From the NCBI GenBank assembly GCA_002868945.1, contig PKTX01000004.1, positions 75,047 to 127,423 on the forward strand: a DNA stretch of 52,377 nucleotides. The letters are read 5' to 3'. A program made the translations under genes and the position numbers. Positions 34,455-43,087 of the stretch are shown piece by piece. The DNA comes from Desulfobulbaceae bacterium (lineage in GTDB: Bacteria; Desulfobacterota; Desulfobulbia; Desulfobulbales; SURF-16). The notes beneath the pieces were generated by a model that did not search any database, was not told where the DNA came from, and saw nothing but the letters and a program-made list of their open reading frames with translations. Position 1 is the stretch's first letter; each line of letters starts with the position of its first letter.

Positions 34455-35330
34455 ATGGATCCAGCATTAGTCAAATTAGCCTTGGGCGGCGTGGCCCTGC
34501 TTGCCTGTATCGGCCTTTTTTTCGGCATCGGCCTGGCCCTGGCCGCCCACAAGTTCGCTGTGGAGACCGATCCCCTTATCGAAGAGGTTCTGGAATCTCT
34601 GGCCGGAGCGCAATGTGGCGGCTGCGGCTATCCCGGCTGTGAGGGTTACGCCATTGCCGTGGTCACCGACCCTGATGTCCCCCCCAATCTCTGTTACCCC
34701 GGCAAGGAAAAGGTGGCGGAGCGGGTGGCCGAACTCACCGGCAAGAAGATGGCGGAGATAGAGGACATGATTGCCCTGGTGCGCTGCTCGCGCCCGGAGG
34801 GGCGGGTCAGCCACAAGCACGAATACATCGGCTTTGCCTCCTGCACGGCCGCCAATCTCGGCTTCGGCGGACCATCTGCCTGTCAATACGCCTGCATCGG
34901 CCTGGGCGAATGTGCCCAGGCCTGCCCCTTTGACGCCATCACCATGGTGGACGGCTTTCCGGCGGTCAATCCGGATAAGTGCGTGAGCTGCGGCACCTGT
35001 GTCAAGACCTGTCCCAAACAGATCATGGTCCTGCAGAGTCTCAAGGCCCGGGTCTATGTGCCTTGTTCCACCAAGGATATAGGCAAGAAGGTCAAGGAGG
35101 TCTGCGAGGTGGGCTGTATCTCCTGCCAGATCTGTGTCAAGAAATGTCCGGCCGAGGCAGTGCGCCAGGACAACGGACTCATCCAGATCGACCAGCAGAA
35201 ATGCCTGGACTACGGTCCATCCTGTGAAGAGATCTGCGTGGAAAAATGTCCACGGGATATCTTCCGAAGATATGACGGCCGCCAGGTTATCCGCCGCCAT
35301 CCGGAAAACGGCCTGAAAATGGCGGGCTAG
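34455..35330 (+). CDS. rnfB: Rnf complex subunit RnfB (ferredoxin-oxidising Fe-S subunit)
   Basis: 291 residues. N-terminal membrane helix (about 8-30), then the four-cysteine QCGGCGYPGCEGYA cluster motif, further cysteines in the linker (CSRPEG, ASCTAANLGFGG), and several 4Fe-4S motifs: CIGLGECAQACP, CVSCGTCVKTCP and CISCQICVKKCP, plus a C-terminal set ending CVEKCPRDIF. RnfB takes electrons from reduced ferredoxin at the cytoplasmic side. The ATG follows ACAGGTGTAAAAT, 66 bp after rnfA. Confidence 0.97.
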   Translation: MDPALVKLALGGVALLACIGLFFGIGLALAAHKFAVETDPLIEEVLESLAGAQCGGCGYPGCEGYAIAVVTDPDVPPNLCYPGKEKVAERVAELTGKKMAEIEDMIALVRCSRPEGRVSHKHEYIGFASCTAANLGFGGPSACQYACIGLGECAQACPFDAITMVDGFPAVNPDKCVSCGTCVKTCPKQIMVLQSLKARVYVPCSTKDIGKKVKEVCEVGCISCQICVKKCPAEAVRQDNGLIQIDQQKCLDYGPSCEEICVEKCPRDIFRRYDGRQVIRRHPENGLKMAG

Positions 35331-35453
35331 CGGCGCGTCAGACAAGAAATCTGCGTGCCACTGTCCGGCGCAGAGCGCAGTTTAAGAAAAAAGAGGCGAG
35401 CCGACCGGCGTTGCCGGTTCGAGAGCCAATCCATAGCAACAACCGAGGACACC

Positions 35454-36497
35454 ATGATACCTGCAAAAAAATATCAGTGTGACACGCGGAGAAGATCTTT
35501 CATCAAAGGTGCCGCTCTTCTGGGGCTGGGCGCCGCCACCACCGGCCTGCTGCCGGCCCGCTCTGCCGAGGCGGTGCTCTTTGGCGCCAAGGAGTACAAG
35601 GTCTCCACCACCAGGCTGGCCATGGGCACCTACGTCAACATGACGGCCATCCACCCCTCCCGAGACCAGGCCCAGGAGGCCTTTGCCCTGGCCTTTGCCG
35701 AGATCGACCGCTTGACCGGCCTGCTCAGCCGCTTTGAGGCCGACTCTCCAGTGGCCCGACTGAACAGCAGCGGCCTCCTGCGCCATGCGCCCCAAGAGGT
35801 CCTGGAGCTGGTGGCCCGTTCCCTTTACTACCACAGACAGAGCAACGGCGCCTTTGATATCACGGTCAAGCCCCTCATCGACCTCTATCGGCAAAGCTTT
35901 GCCGACGGCCATAAGCCAAGCGAAGAACAGATCGACTCGGCCCTGGACCGGGTGGGCACCGACCAGCTCCGTTTTCAGGACGGCCATGTCGCCTTTACCC
36001 GGGCGGACATGGGTATCACCCTGGACGGTATTGCCAAGGGCTTTATCGTGGACCGGGCCGCCGAGATATTGAGCCGGCACGGCGTCACCAACCACCTGAT
36101 CAATGCCGGCGGCGACATCCGTACCAGTGGCGCGGCCGCCAAAGGCAAACCGTGGACCATTGCCGTACAGGACCCGGCCAAGAAGAGGGAGTATCCCGAT
36201 ATCATCACCTTAACCAGCGGCGCCATTGCCACCTCGGGCAATTATGAGGTCTATTACGACAACGAAAAGATGTTCCACCATATCATCGACAGTCGCTCCG
36301 GCCATTCACCGGTCCATAGCAGCAGCGTTACAGTGCAGGCTCCCACCGTCATGGATGCCGACGCCCTCTCCACCAGCATCTTTGTCATGCCGCCAGCCGC
36401 GGGCCTGGCCTTGATCGCCGGCCAACCCGGTTGCGCCTGTTTTGTCATTGCCGCAAACGGAGACACGCACCAGTCGCCCTCCTGGCAGAGCAGCTGA
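35454..36497 (+). CDS. apbE: FAD:protein FMN transferase ApbE, Tat-exported
   Basis: 347 residues. The twin-arginine signal RRRSFIKGAALLGLGAATTG (residues 12-31) points to folded export. The ApbE core follows: TRLAMGTYVNMTA, DITVKPLIDLYRQ, DMGITLDGIAKGFIVD, NAGGDIRTSG, and the metal/catalytic HHIIDSRSGHSP and DALST segments. It transfers FMN from FAD to the threonine of RnfG and RnfD. Placement at the end of the rnf operon supports this. The ATG has ACCGAGGACACC in front. Strong palindromes downstream mark the end of the unit. Confidence 0.96.
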   Translation: MIPAKKYQCDTRRRSFIKGAALLGLGAATTGLLPARSAEAVLFGAKEYKVSTTRLAMGTYVNMTAIHPSRDQAQEAFALAFAEIDRLTGLLSRFEADSPVARLNSSGLLRHAPQEVLELVARSLYYHRQSNGAFDITVKPLIDLYRQSFADGHKPSEEQIDSALDRVGTDQLRFQDGHVAFTRADMGITLDGIAKGFIVDRAAEILSRHGVTNHLINAGGDIRTSGAAAKGKPWTIAVQDPAKKREYPDIITLTSGAIATSGNYEVYYDNEKMFHHIIDSRSGHSPVHSSSVTVQAPTVMDADALSTSIFVMPPAAGLALIAGQPGCACFVIAANGDTHQSPSWQSS

Positions 36498-36544
36498 GTG
36501 CTTCGTTCCCTCCCCCAAAAAAATGGTTGAGGTAGGCGAGCAAG

Positions 36545-36566
36545 GATTGCCCCAATTGGGGCAATC
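36545..36566. repeat. 22-bp perfect palindrome after apbE
   Basis: GATTGCCCCAA is followed directly by its reverse complement TTGGGGCAATC with no spacer. It could be a protein-binding site or the first part of a double transcription end with the hairpin at 36597-36650. Confidence 0.6.
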
Positions 36567-36596
36567 ACAAAATGCACCCTTTGTGCAACATTTCAT

Positions 36597-36650
36597 CCGT
36601 CAAAAACAAGAGGCCATTCCCGGACGGGAATGGCCTCTTGTTTTTGACGG
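36597..36650. terminator. Very strong 26-bp hairpin terminator
   Basis: CCGTCAAAAACAAGAGGCCA… and its exact reverse complement form a 26-bp stem with only GA between the arms. The inner part is GC-rich and the outer part has A5/T5 tracts, so it can terminate in both directions. It closes the rnf-apbE unit. The remaining gap to 36957 shows no gene. Confidence 0.88.
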
Positions 36651-36957
36651 AGCTGCTCTTGCCGCAGCAGCGCCAACTGCCTACTCTATAGGTAAGAGCA
36701 CCCCCCATCTTTTTTATTTTGCGCTTCCATGTTTTTCTGCGATAATGGCAAATTGTCCCTACTAAAAAAGAACTCTGCCAGGCAAGATACCTTTTTTTGA
36801 TTGCCCTTTCTCTTGAAGCTGCACAGCAACGCTTCTTCTCAGCCGGAAGCACAGAAACAGGGCGACTGAGACTCACGGCTCAGCAAGCAGCGCATGCCAT
36901 TGCAGCAAGGCCGCCTCGCGTGGATCATGCCGGCACCGTACTTTGCAAGGAGCTTCC

Positions 36958-39084
36958 ATGCCTCATCGCTATTTTCAGCCAAAGCCCTATGCCGGTTTAA
37001 CCCTGCGCGGCAAATTCAAGCTGATCGTGATCCTGACGGCCCTGGCCGTCGGATTGGCCTCCATCCTCGGGGCCTGGAACTATCGACAATTCTCCCGGAG
37101 CAAACAGCTCATTGATCAAACCTCGCAAACCCTGCTTACCGAACTGGAGGAGACCTTTAACGACTCCCTGCGTCTTGCCAAGATCCAGTCGGATCTGATC
37201 CTCTTCATCCAGACGGCCCAGCCGCAGGCCATGGCCGATATCGTCAATGAATCAAAGGCCCTGCAGAACAATCTGCCGGAAGCCGTTCAACCCCTGCTGA
37301 GCACCTTTCTGAACATGGCCGAGACCCTGGAAATACGCATGGGCAGTCTCCGCTTTAACAATAACAAGGTGGTCTCCAGCGGCAATACCATTATTGAGGC
37401 CTTGGAAAACTCGGCCGCCTGCGACGCCGAGCCCGGCTGTCTGCAGGGGGTGAAGCGCAGCGGCCAGACCTTTCGCCAAGTCAGAACACTTTACATTGCC
37501 GGCATCCTGAACGGCCAACCCCAGGATTTTTCAGCAACCCAGGAAAAAATATCCCTGCTGCTGGGCACGGCCAAGAAGGAGCTTCTCTTTTTTGCCGGGC
37601 AAGGCGATAGAGTCCAGGCAACATACCTCAACCAATTTATTGACCTCTTTAATGACTTGGAAGATGCCATTGTCACGGTGGCGGCAATCAGGGAAAGGGT
37701 GGTGACCAGTGAGAAAGAGATCAACGACCTCTTTCTCACCTTAAACAACAAGCTGGCCCAGATTACCATTGACAACAACAAACAGGTGAGAACCCTGGCC
37801 GACCAGAGCCTGCGCCTGGCCACCAACTATGTCTTTCTACTCTTCACCGCCCTGGCCCTGGTCGGCCTCTGCTGCGTCCTGGCCTTTGCCTTTGTGGCCA
37901 AATCAATCCTGGCGCCCCTGGACTCCCTGGTCAATTTATTGCAACGATTCTCCACCGCTCTGCGCGGCGCCCGGCGTCTCTCCAGTGCCGAGAAACTGCA
38001 GTTCCAGGAAATACATAAGAACATCATCAACCGCCAGGACGAAATCGGCGATGTGGGCCGGGCCAGCCAGGCCCTGCTCAACCATATCCACAACATCTCG
38101 GAATTCCGGCGCAAGATTGAAATGGACAAGACCTGTGCCGATGTCCATCAGCGACTGGGCAAGATCTTTGTACAGGAGTTGAACCTAACCCGTTTTGTTC
38201 TCTATGAGGTGGATGACAACGGTCCCATGCTGCCTGTCTACTCACAACCGCCTGAACTGAAGGATGAAATGCCTGATTTCTCCGGCAATGACATCTGTCG
38301 AGCCAAGCGCACCGGTAGCCTGGTCCACTCCTTCCACGACGCGGATATCTGTTCCGCCTGCCGCATCAACAATGTCCTTGATTATTTCTGTCTGCCCTTG
38401 ATAGCCGGCGGCGAGACCCTCGGTATCGCCCAGATCCTCTTGCCCATTGCCACCAGTGACGCTCAGAAACATGCCTATCAGGAACGCATTGAGGAGGCGC
38501 GCAACTATATTGACGAGGCCATGCCCATCATGCAGGCCAAACGCTATGCCCGCAAGCTTGAAATAATCGCCACCCATGATCACCTCACCGGCCTCTATAA
38601 CCGCCACTATCTCGACATCTCCCTGCCCCAGCTGGCAGCACGCATCAAACGGCGCAAATCCCGGATAGGCGTGCTGCTCTGCGACATGGACCATTTCAAG
38701 AAAATCAACGACACTTATGGCCATGAAGCCGGTGACCAGGCCCTGGTGGAGCTTGCCGGTATTCTGCGCGCCACGGTACGGAATTCCGATCTCGTGGTCC
38801 GCTATGGCGGTGAGGAGTTTCTCATCCTGCTCATTGATATCCAGGATGGCGAAGAGATGAGCGTGGCCGAGAAAATACGGCAGGCCGTGTCTGATCATCC
38901 CTTTCAGCTTCCCGAAGAGGCGCGCCAACAGACAATCAGTATCGGCGTCACCGATTTTTCGGCCGAAACCCCTGAGGGCATGGACAGGATCCTGCACTTG
39001 GCCGACCTCGCCCTTTACCAGGCCAAGGAGGCGGGGCGCAACCGCGTCGTCAGGTTCAACCGGGAGAATAACGGCACCAACTAG
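36958..39084 (+). CDS. Membrane diguanylate cyclase with periplasmic helical sensor and cysteine-containing GAF-like domain
   Basis: 708 residues. Membrane helices near 20-42 and 290-315 enclose a periplasmic helical domain with two cysteines (AACDAEPGCLQG). A HAMP-like linker is followed by a GAF-like domain (about 370-510) with CRAKRTGSLVHSF and DADICSACRINN, a CxxC that could bind metal or sense redox. The C-terminal GGDEF domain has the active-site form RYGGEEF (about residue 617) and, just before it, RNSD, an RxxD inhibitory site for c-di-GMP feedback. It should make c-di-GMP from two GTP. The start at 36958 follows CAAGGAGCTTCC. Its TAG stop shares CTAG with the convergent aat stop. Confidence 0.94.
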   Translation: MPHRYFQPKPYAGLTLRGKFKLIVILTALAVGLASILGAWNYRQFSRSKQLIDQTSQTLLTELEETFNDSLRLAKIQSDLILFIQTAQPQAMADIVNESKALQNNLPEAVQPLLSTFLNMAETLEIRMGSLRFNNNKVVSSGNTIIEALENSAACDAEPGCLQGVKRSGQTFRQVRTLYIAGILNGQPQDFSATQEKISLLLGTAKKELLFFAGQGDRVQATYLNQFIDLFNDLEDAIVTVAAIRERVVTSEKEINDLFLTLNNKLAQITIDNNKQVRTLADQSLRLATNYVFLLFTALALVGLCCVLAFAFVAKSILAPLDSLVNLLQRFSTALRGARRLSSAEKLQFQEIHKNIINRQDEIGDVGRASQALLNHIHNISEFRRKIEMDKTCADVHQRLGKIFVQELNLTRFVLYEVDDNGPMLPVYSQPPELKDEMPDFSGNDICRAKRTGSLVHSFHDADICSACRINNVLDYFCLPLIAGGETLGIAQILLPIATSDAQKHAYQERIEEARNYIDEAMPIMQAKRYARKLEIIATHDHLTGLYNRHYLDISLPQLAARIKRRKSRIGVLLCDMDHFKKINDTYGHEAGDQALVELAGILRATVRNSDLVVRYGGEEFLILLIDIQDGEEMSVAEKIRQAVSDHPFQLPEEARQQTISIGVTDFSAETPEGMDRILHLADLALYQAKEAGRNRVVRFNRENNGTN

Positions 39085-39773
39085 CCCTCAACCTCTCCGC
39101 TCCAGCTACCGCGCCGGCTTGGCCTGGCCAGACCCTCCTGCAGACGCCGGCCAAACTCGCTGCCGCTGATCTCCCGACCACCCAGGCGGACCAGGTGATC
39201 ACTCTTCATCTGGCAGTCGATCAGATCAAAATCCCAGGCCAACAGACGCCTGACCAGCACGGCCATGGCAACCTTGGAACTGTCGGCAACCCGGCTGAAC
39301 ATCGACTCGCCAAAGAAACAACCGCCCAGAGAGACACCATAAAGACCACCTGCCAGCCCATGGCCCTGCCAACATTCCACCGAGTGGGCCCAGCCCTCGG
39401 CATGGAGACGACAATAGGCCTCCTGCATTTCCGGGACAATCCAGGTGCCGTCCTGACCGGGACGGGGCGCGGCGCAGCCGGCCACCACCCGGGCAAAGGC
39501 CTGATCAAAGGTGACGGTAAACACCTGTTGGCGCAAGGTGCGGGCCAGGCGGCGGGAGCAGTGAAATTCCGTCGGAAAGAGGACCATGCGCGGATCAGGC
39601 GACCACCAGAGCAGGGGGTCACCTGCCGAATACCAGGGAAAGATGCCCATGGAGTAGGCCAGCAGCAAACGTTCCACCGAGAGATCGCCGCCCACGGCCA
39701 GCAGGCCGTCATCCCGGGCCAGCATGGGCGGTGGAAAGAGAAGTTTGTCCGAGAGTTTGAAAATCATTGTCAT
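39081..39773 (-). CDS. aat: Leucyl/phenylalanyl-tRNA-protein transferase
   Basis: 230 residues, normal length. It attaches Leu or Phe from aminoacyl-tRNA to N-terminal Lys/Arg of proteins, making N-end-rule degrons. Family motifs: FPPPMLARDDGLLAVGGDLS, LLLAYSMGIFPWYSAGDPLLWWSPDPRMV-type block, GTWIVPEMQEAYCRLHAEGWAHSVE, GGLYGVSLGGCFFGESMFSR and DLIDCQMKSDHL. Convergent with the cyclase gene; the two stops share CTAG. The upstream 248-bp gap contains only one weak solo repeat end at 39941-39957. Confidence 0.96.
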   Translation of the reverse strand: MTMIFKLSDKLLFPPPMLARDDGLLAVGGDLSVERLLLAYSMGIFPWYSAGDPLLWWSPDPRMVLFPTEFHCSRRLARTLRQQVFTVTFDQAFARVVAGCAAPRPGQDGTWIVPEMQEAYCRLHAEGWAHSVECWQGHGLAGGLYGVSLGGCFFGESMFSRVADSSKVAMAVLVRRLLAWDFDLIDCQMKSDHLVRLGGREISGSEFGRRLQEGLARPSRRGSWSGEVEG

Positions 39774-40021
39774 GAATCACTAAAGCGCCCCTGACCAGGC
39801 CAAAGGCTGAGAAAAAGATAGACCCCAGGGGCCATGCCGCCATGCCGCAGCACAACAGAGGCGCCCCGCCAAACAACCGAATGCACATCCTCGGCCAGGC
39901 TCGGCCTTGACACCTCTGAGCGGGCACTATAATCTATCTGATATCTCTTGAATAATACGTTTTTTTATTCACGATACCCCATCGCCCCTCTCTTGCAAGC
40001 AAACCTCTGTCGGCCACTACC

Positions 40022-40261
40022 ATGGATAGAAAAAAACAGAACTGCCCCTACTGCCAGGAAAGCATCTACGCCAACGCCATTGTCTGCCGTTACTGTTCCC
40101 GCGACCTGCCGCCCAACATTCCCCACCTGGAGTATCAGTCATCAACACCATGGCTGCCCCTGCTCCTTACCTCGGCCCTGCTCATCGGCGCCACCGCCAT
40201 TTTCAGCAGCAGCCGGATGCGCGACCGCCTCGGCCTGCCGCATCGCAAGACACGATCCTGA
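40022..40261 (+). CDS. Small zinc-ribbon membrane protein
   Basis: 79 residues. An N-terminal zinc ribbon with CPYCQESI and CRYCSRDL (C-x2-C, 12 residues, C-x2-C) is followed by one membrane helix (about 43-62) and a basic tail. This zinc_ribbon_2/DUF-like layout is common in small bacterial proteins of unknown function. There is no strong ribosome-binding site before the ATG. Confidence 0.72.
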   Translation: MDRKKQNCPYCQESIYANAIVCRYCSRDLPPNIPHLEYQSSTPWLPLLLTSALLIGATAIFSSSRMRDRLGLPHRKTRS

Positions 40262-40289
40262 CCCGGCCGCAGAGATCAACCGGCAACCT

Positions 40290-40955
40290 TCAGCCCTTGC
40301 GGGCCACCAGCACCACAAAGCCCGCCCCTCGACTCCGTCCGGAGCGGGAAGGCTCAAAGCCATGCAGCTCATCCGGCCCCTGGTAGAGAGACGAACGCTG
40401 CTCCACGAGGCGGAAGCCGGCCGCAGCCAGCCACTGCTCCACCTGGACCACCTCATAAAAGGAGGCATGCCGGTAAAAGGGATGACCGGCCCGGCCTTTG
40501 GCTGCCAGGGCCCGACCCCAGGGTCCCTCCCCCGGCACAAGACCCAGCACCAGATGACCGCCCGGCCGCAGCACCTTGGCGGCCTGTCGAACCACTTGAA
40601 GCGGATCCTCCACAAAGCAGAGGGTGAAGAGGACAAAGAGGGTGCCGATGGCCTCCGGCCGCAGAGGCAGGTGTTCAGCCACCCCCTGGCACACCCCGGC
40701 CAGGCGTGGCGCCGCCAGGGTCAGGGGGGTCCAGGCCGGATCAATGCCCAGAATGACATCCAACTCCGCGGCAAAACGGCCCGGGCCGCAACCCACCTCC
40801 ACACGGGGCCCGCCCAGAGGGGTCTGTAGATCCTTGAGGGCGGCAAGCTCTATGGCAAAGAGCAGGCTGTCATCATACCATTTGTCATATTCCGCGGCGC
40901 GCTGGTCAAAAACCCGGGCAGCCTCCTGCCAGGCGGGCCTATTCTTCTCTGCCAT
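40290..40955 (-). CDS. Class I SAM-dependent methyltransferase
   Basis: 221 residues, UbiE/type-11 methyltransferase fold. SAM-binding motif EVGCGPGRFAAEL, acidic motif ILGIDPAW, AEHLPLRPEAIGTLFVLFTLCFVEDP and VLRPGGHLVLGLVPGEG are all in place. The N-terminal DQRAAEYDKWYD is typical for the family. The substrate is not evident. ATG follows CAGGGGAGGGAAG. Runs convergent to the zinc-ribbon gene with a 28-bp gap. Confidence 0.92.
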   Translation of the reverse strand: MAEKNRPAWQEAARVFDQRAAEYDKWYDDSLLFAIELAALKDLQTPLGGPRVEVGCGPGRFAAELDVILGIDPAWTPLTLAAPRLAGVCQGVAEHLPLRPEAIGTLFVLFTLCFVEDPLQVVRQAAKVLRPGGHLVLGLVPGEGPWGRALAAKGRAGHPFYRHASFYEVVQVEQWLAAAGFRLVEQRSSLYQGPDELHGFEPSRSGRSRGAGFVVLVARKG

Positions 40956-41319
40956 CTTCCCTCCCCTGCTCTTCCGACGTCCTCATGCTGATCTTCGCAG
41001 CGACCCTTGCCCATCTCCCCCCTCTTTTTACCATGGCCATTTCGCCTGTCCCGATTTTTTTTACGGCAATCTTCTCACCTTTTTTTATCGAATGTCGTGA
41101 TGATTGCGGCCAATGCAACCTGTTTCCTTGCCGGTGAAGGGGAGGCGGCGCGCTCTTCATCCGGCCAACCGAAGAGTGGACACCTCGCCTCTTCCCTCTT
41201 CAAAAGAAATACGAAATTTCAATTTATTAACCACCACGAAAAGCAGGATAGAGAAAATTTTGGTATTCCCTGCTGCATGAATTCTTTGTGATCTCAGCGG
41301 CCTCGGTTATGATGGGTGC
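40956..41319. other. Intergenic region between divergent methyltransferase and metF
   Basis: No gene is convincing. It has several T runs (41060-41090) and, near 41132-41155, TGCCGGTGAAGGGGAGGCGG, similar to the GAGGCGTC repeats at 112-133 and 2931-2950. An AT-rich patch at 41200-41270 could hold the metF promoter. Confidence 0.4.
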
Positions 41320-42879
41320 ATGTCCAGCCACGCCGCCGGTGTCAGACGTTTCCGGCAATCACTCCACAATACCGACGAATTCACCCTCTCCTTTGAACTG
41401 GTACCCGGCCGCGGCGGCCGCTCCACCGTGCACACCAGGGCCCTGGATATGGCGCAGGCCATGGTGGCCGACGGCCGCATCTGCGCCGTGTCCATCACGG
41501 ATAATCCCGGCGGCCACGCCACCTTGGCGCCTGATGTCCTGGGCCAGGAAATCCTGGCCATGGGTCTGGATGTCATCAGCCACTTCTCCTGCAAGGACAA
41601 AAACAGAAACAAGATGGAGAGTCTGCTCTTCGGTTGGGACCGTCTCGGCCTTCACAACCTGTTGGTTATTGCCGGCGACTATCCCCAGAAAGGCTTCTGC
41701 GGTCACCCCAAACCCGTCTTCGACCTGGATACCGTCCACCTCATTGATCTGCTCAGCCACCTCAACAAGGGAGAAAGCGATCTCGACGTGCAGCCCACCT
41801 CCTTTCATATCGGCGTAGCTGTCTCTCCCTTCAAATATAGTGAGGCAGAGCAGATGATGCAGTATTACAAACTGCAGCGCAAGATCGACGCCGGTGCCCA
41901 TTTCGGCATCACCCAGCTCGGCTTTGATGCCCGAAAATACCACGAGGCCCTCCTCTATGTGGAGGAGCACGGCCTTGCCCTGCCACTGCTCGGCAACCTT
42001 TTCATCCCGACCCTCAAGGTGGCCCGCCTCATTAAAAAAGGCGCCATCCCCGGTTGCCGCATGCCGGAACACCTCTTCAGGCAGATGGAGAAGGAGGCCC
42101 GCTCGCAGGACAAGGGTAGAAAGGCCCGCCTGGAAAGGGCCGCCAACCAACTGGCCGTGTTACGCGGCATGGGGTACAGCGGCGTCCATATCGGCGGCCC
42201 GACGCTGACCATGGCGGATCTCGACTTTGTCCTCAACCAGGCCGAGGCCCGCCAAGAGCAATGGCCCGAGCTGCTGGTCGAATTTCGTCCCGACATCTCC
42301 GCCGCCTTTTATTACTTCCAGGCCGATCCGGCCACCGGTCTCAACAGCCGTCAGCGCACCGCCCTGAGCCCGGCCAAAAGACAACCTCCCCTCTATCACC
42401 TCAGCAACCTTATCCACAACCTTGCCTTTGCAGCCGACGGACCGCTCTACCGGCCGGCCCGCACCTGCTGCCTCGCCCTTGATAAAACCCTGTTGCGCCG
42501 CCCCCTCTTCTGGCTTGAGCATCTCTCCAAATTCATTCTTTTCTCCTGCCGGAACTGCGGCGACTGTACCCTGGCCGAGTATGGCTACCGCTGCCCGCAG
42601 GCCGGATGCGCAAAGTATCTGCTCAACGGTCCCTGCGGCGGCAGTATTGACGGCTGGTGCGAGGTCTATCCGGGCCGCAAACGCTGCCACTATGTACTGG
42701 CCTACGAACGCCTGAAGAGCAAAGGCGCTGCCGATGCCTTCAGCCGGGGTTATATCCCTCCCCGGGACTGGAGCCTGGAAGACGGCTCCTCCTGGGTCCA
42801 TTTCTATGCCGGACTGGACCACAGCAACCGCTGCTGCGACCGCCAAGATACCGCCCCGTCCACCCCGAAAAAAGAATGA
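41320..42879 (+). CDS. Methylenetetrahydrofolate reductase MetF fused to a MetV-like C-terminal domain
   Basis: 519 residues. The N-terminal TIM barrel (about 1-310) has MetF features: FTLSFELVPGRGG, VSITDNPGGHA, LLVIAGDYP, HIGVAVSPFKY and LPLLGNLFIP. It reduces methylene-tetrahydrofolate to methyl-tetrahydrofolate. The C-terminal part (from about 390) is a cysteine-rich MetV-like domain: CRNCGDCTLAEYGYRCPQAG, then CAKYLLNGPCGGSIDG. The same pattern occurs in the separate MetV protein at 47314-47985. In acetogens MetF and MetV are separate proteins; here they are one chain. The ATG has no clear ribosome-binding site. Confidence 0.92.
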   Translation: MSSHAAGVRRFRQSLHNTDEFTLSFELVPGRGGRSTVHTRALDMAQAMVADGRICAVSITDNPGGHATLAPDVLGQEILAMGLDVISHFSCKDKNRNKMESLLFGWDRLGLHNLLVIAGDYPQKGFCGHPKPVFDLDTVHLIDLLSHLNKGESDLDVQPTSFHIGVAVSPFKYSEAEQMMQYYKLQRKIDAGAHFGITQLGFDARKYHEALLYVEEHGLALPLLGNLFIPTLKVARLIKKGAIPGCRMPEHLFRQMEKEARSQDKGRKARLERAANQLAVLRGMGYSGVHIGGPTLTMADLDFVLNQAEARQEQWPELLVEFRPDISAAFYYFQADPATGLNSRQRTALSPAKRQPPLYHLSNLIHNLAFAADGPLYRPARTCCLALDKTLLRRPLFWLEHLSKFILFSCRNCGDCTLAEYGYRCPQAGCAKYLLNGPCGGSIDGWCEVYPGRKRCHYVLAYERLKSKGAADAFSRGYIPPRDWSLEDGSSWVHFYAGLDHSNRCCDRQDTAPSTPKKE

Positions 42880-43087
42880 CCACGGGGCCGTGCCGCCCCC
42901 CCCATCCAGTCGACTCATCCCAAAAAAGGCAAATATGTTTTGCGCCGCCCCCATAAAGAGGGTAAATTAGGTACTTTTTTTACGGGAATAGACCAGGCCT
43001 TATGGCGATACATGCAGCCATGCCGCTGCCTCGCCGGTCGACGTTTATCCCCATGAACAGCGAACTGCTCCCCATGGGAGGAATATA

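Noticed and set aside
41007-41291. 94-codon plus-strand frame upstream of metF
   Set aside because: Low-complexity F/P/S-rich start over T runs, no ribosome-binding site, no similarity to any family I know.
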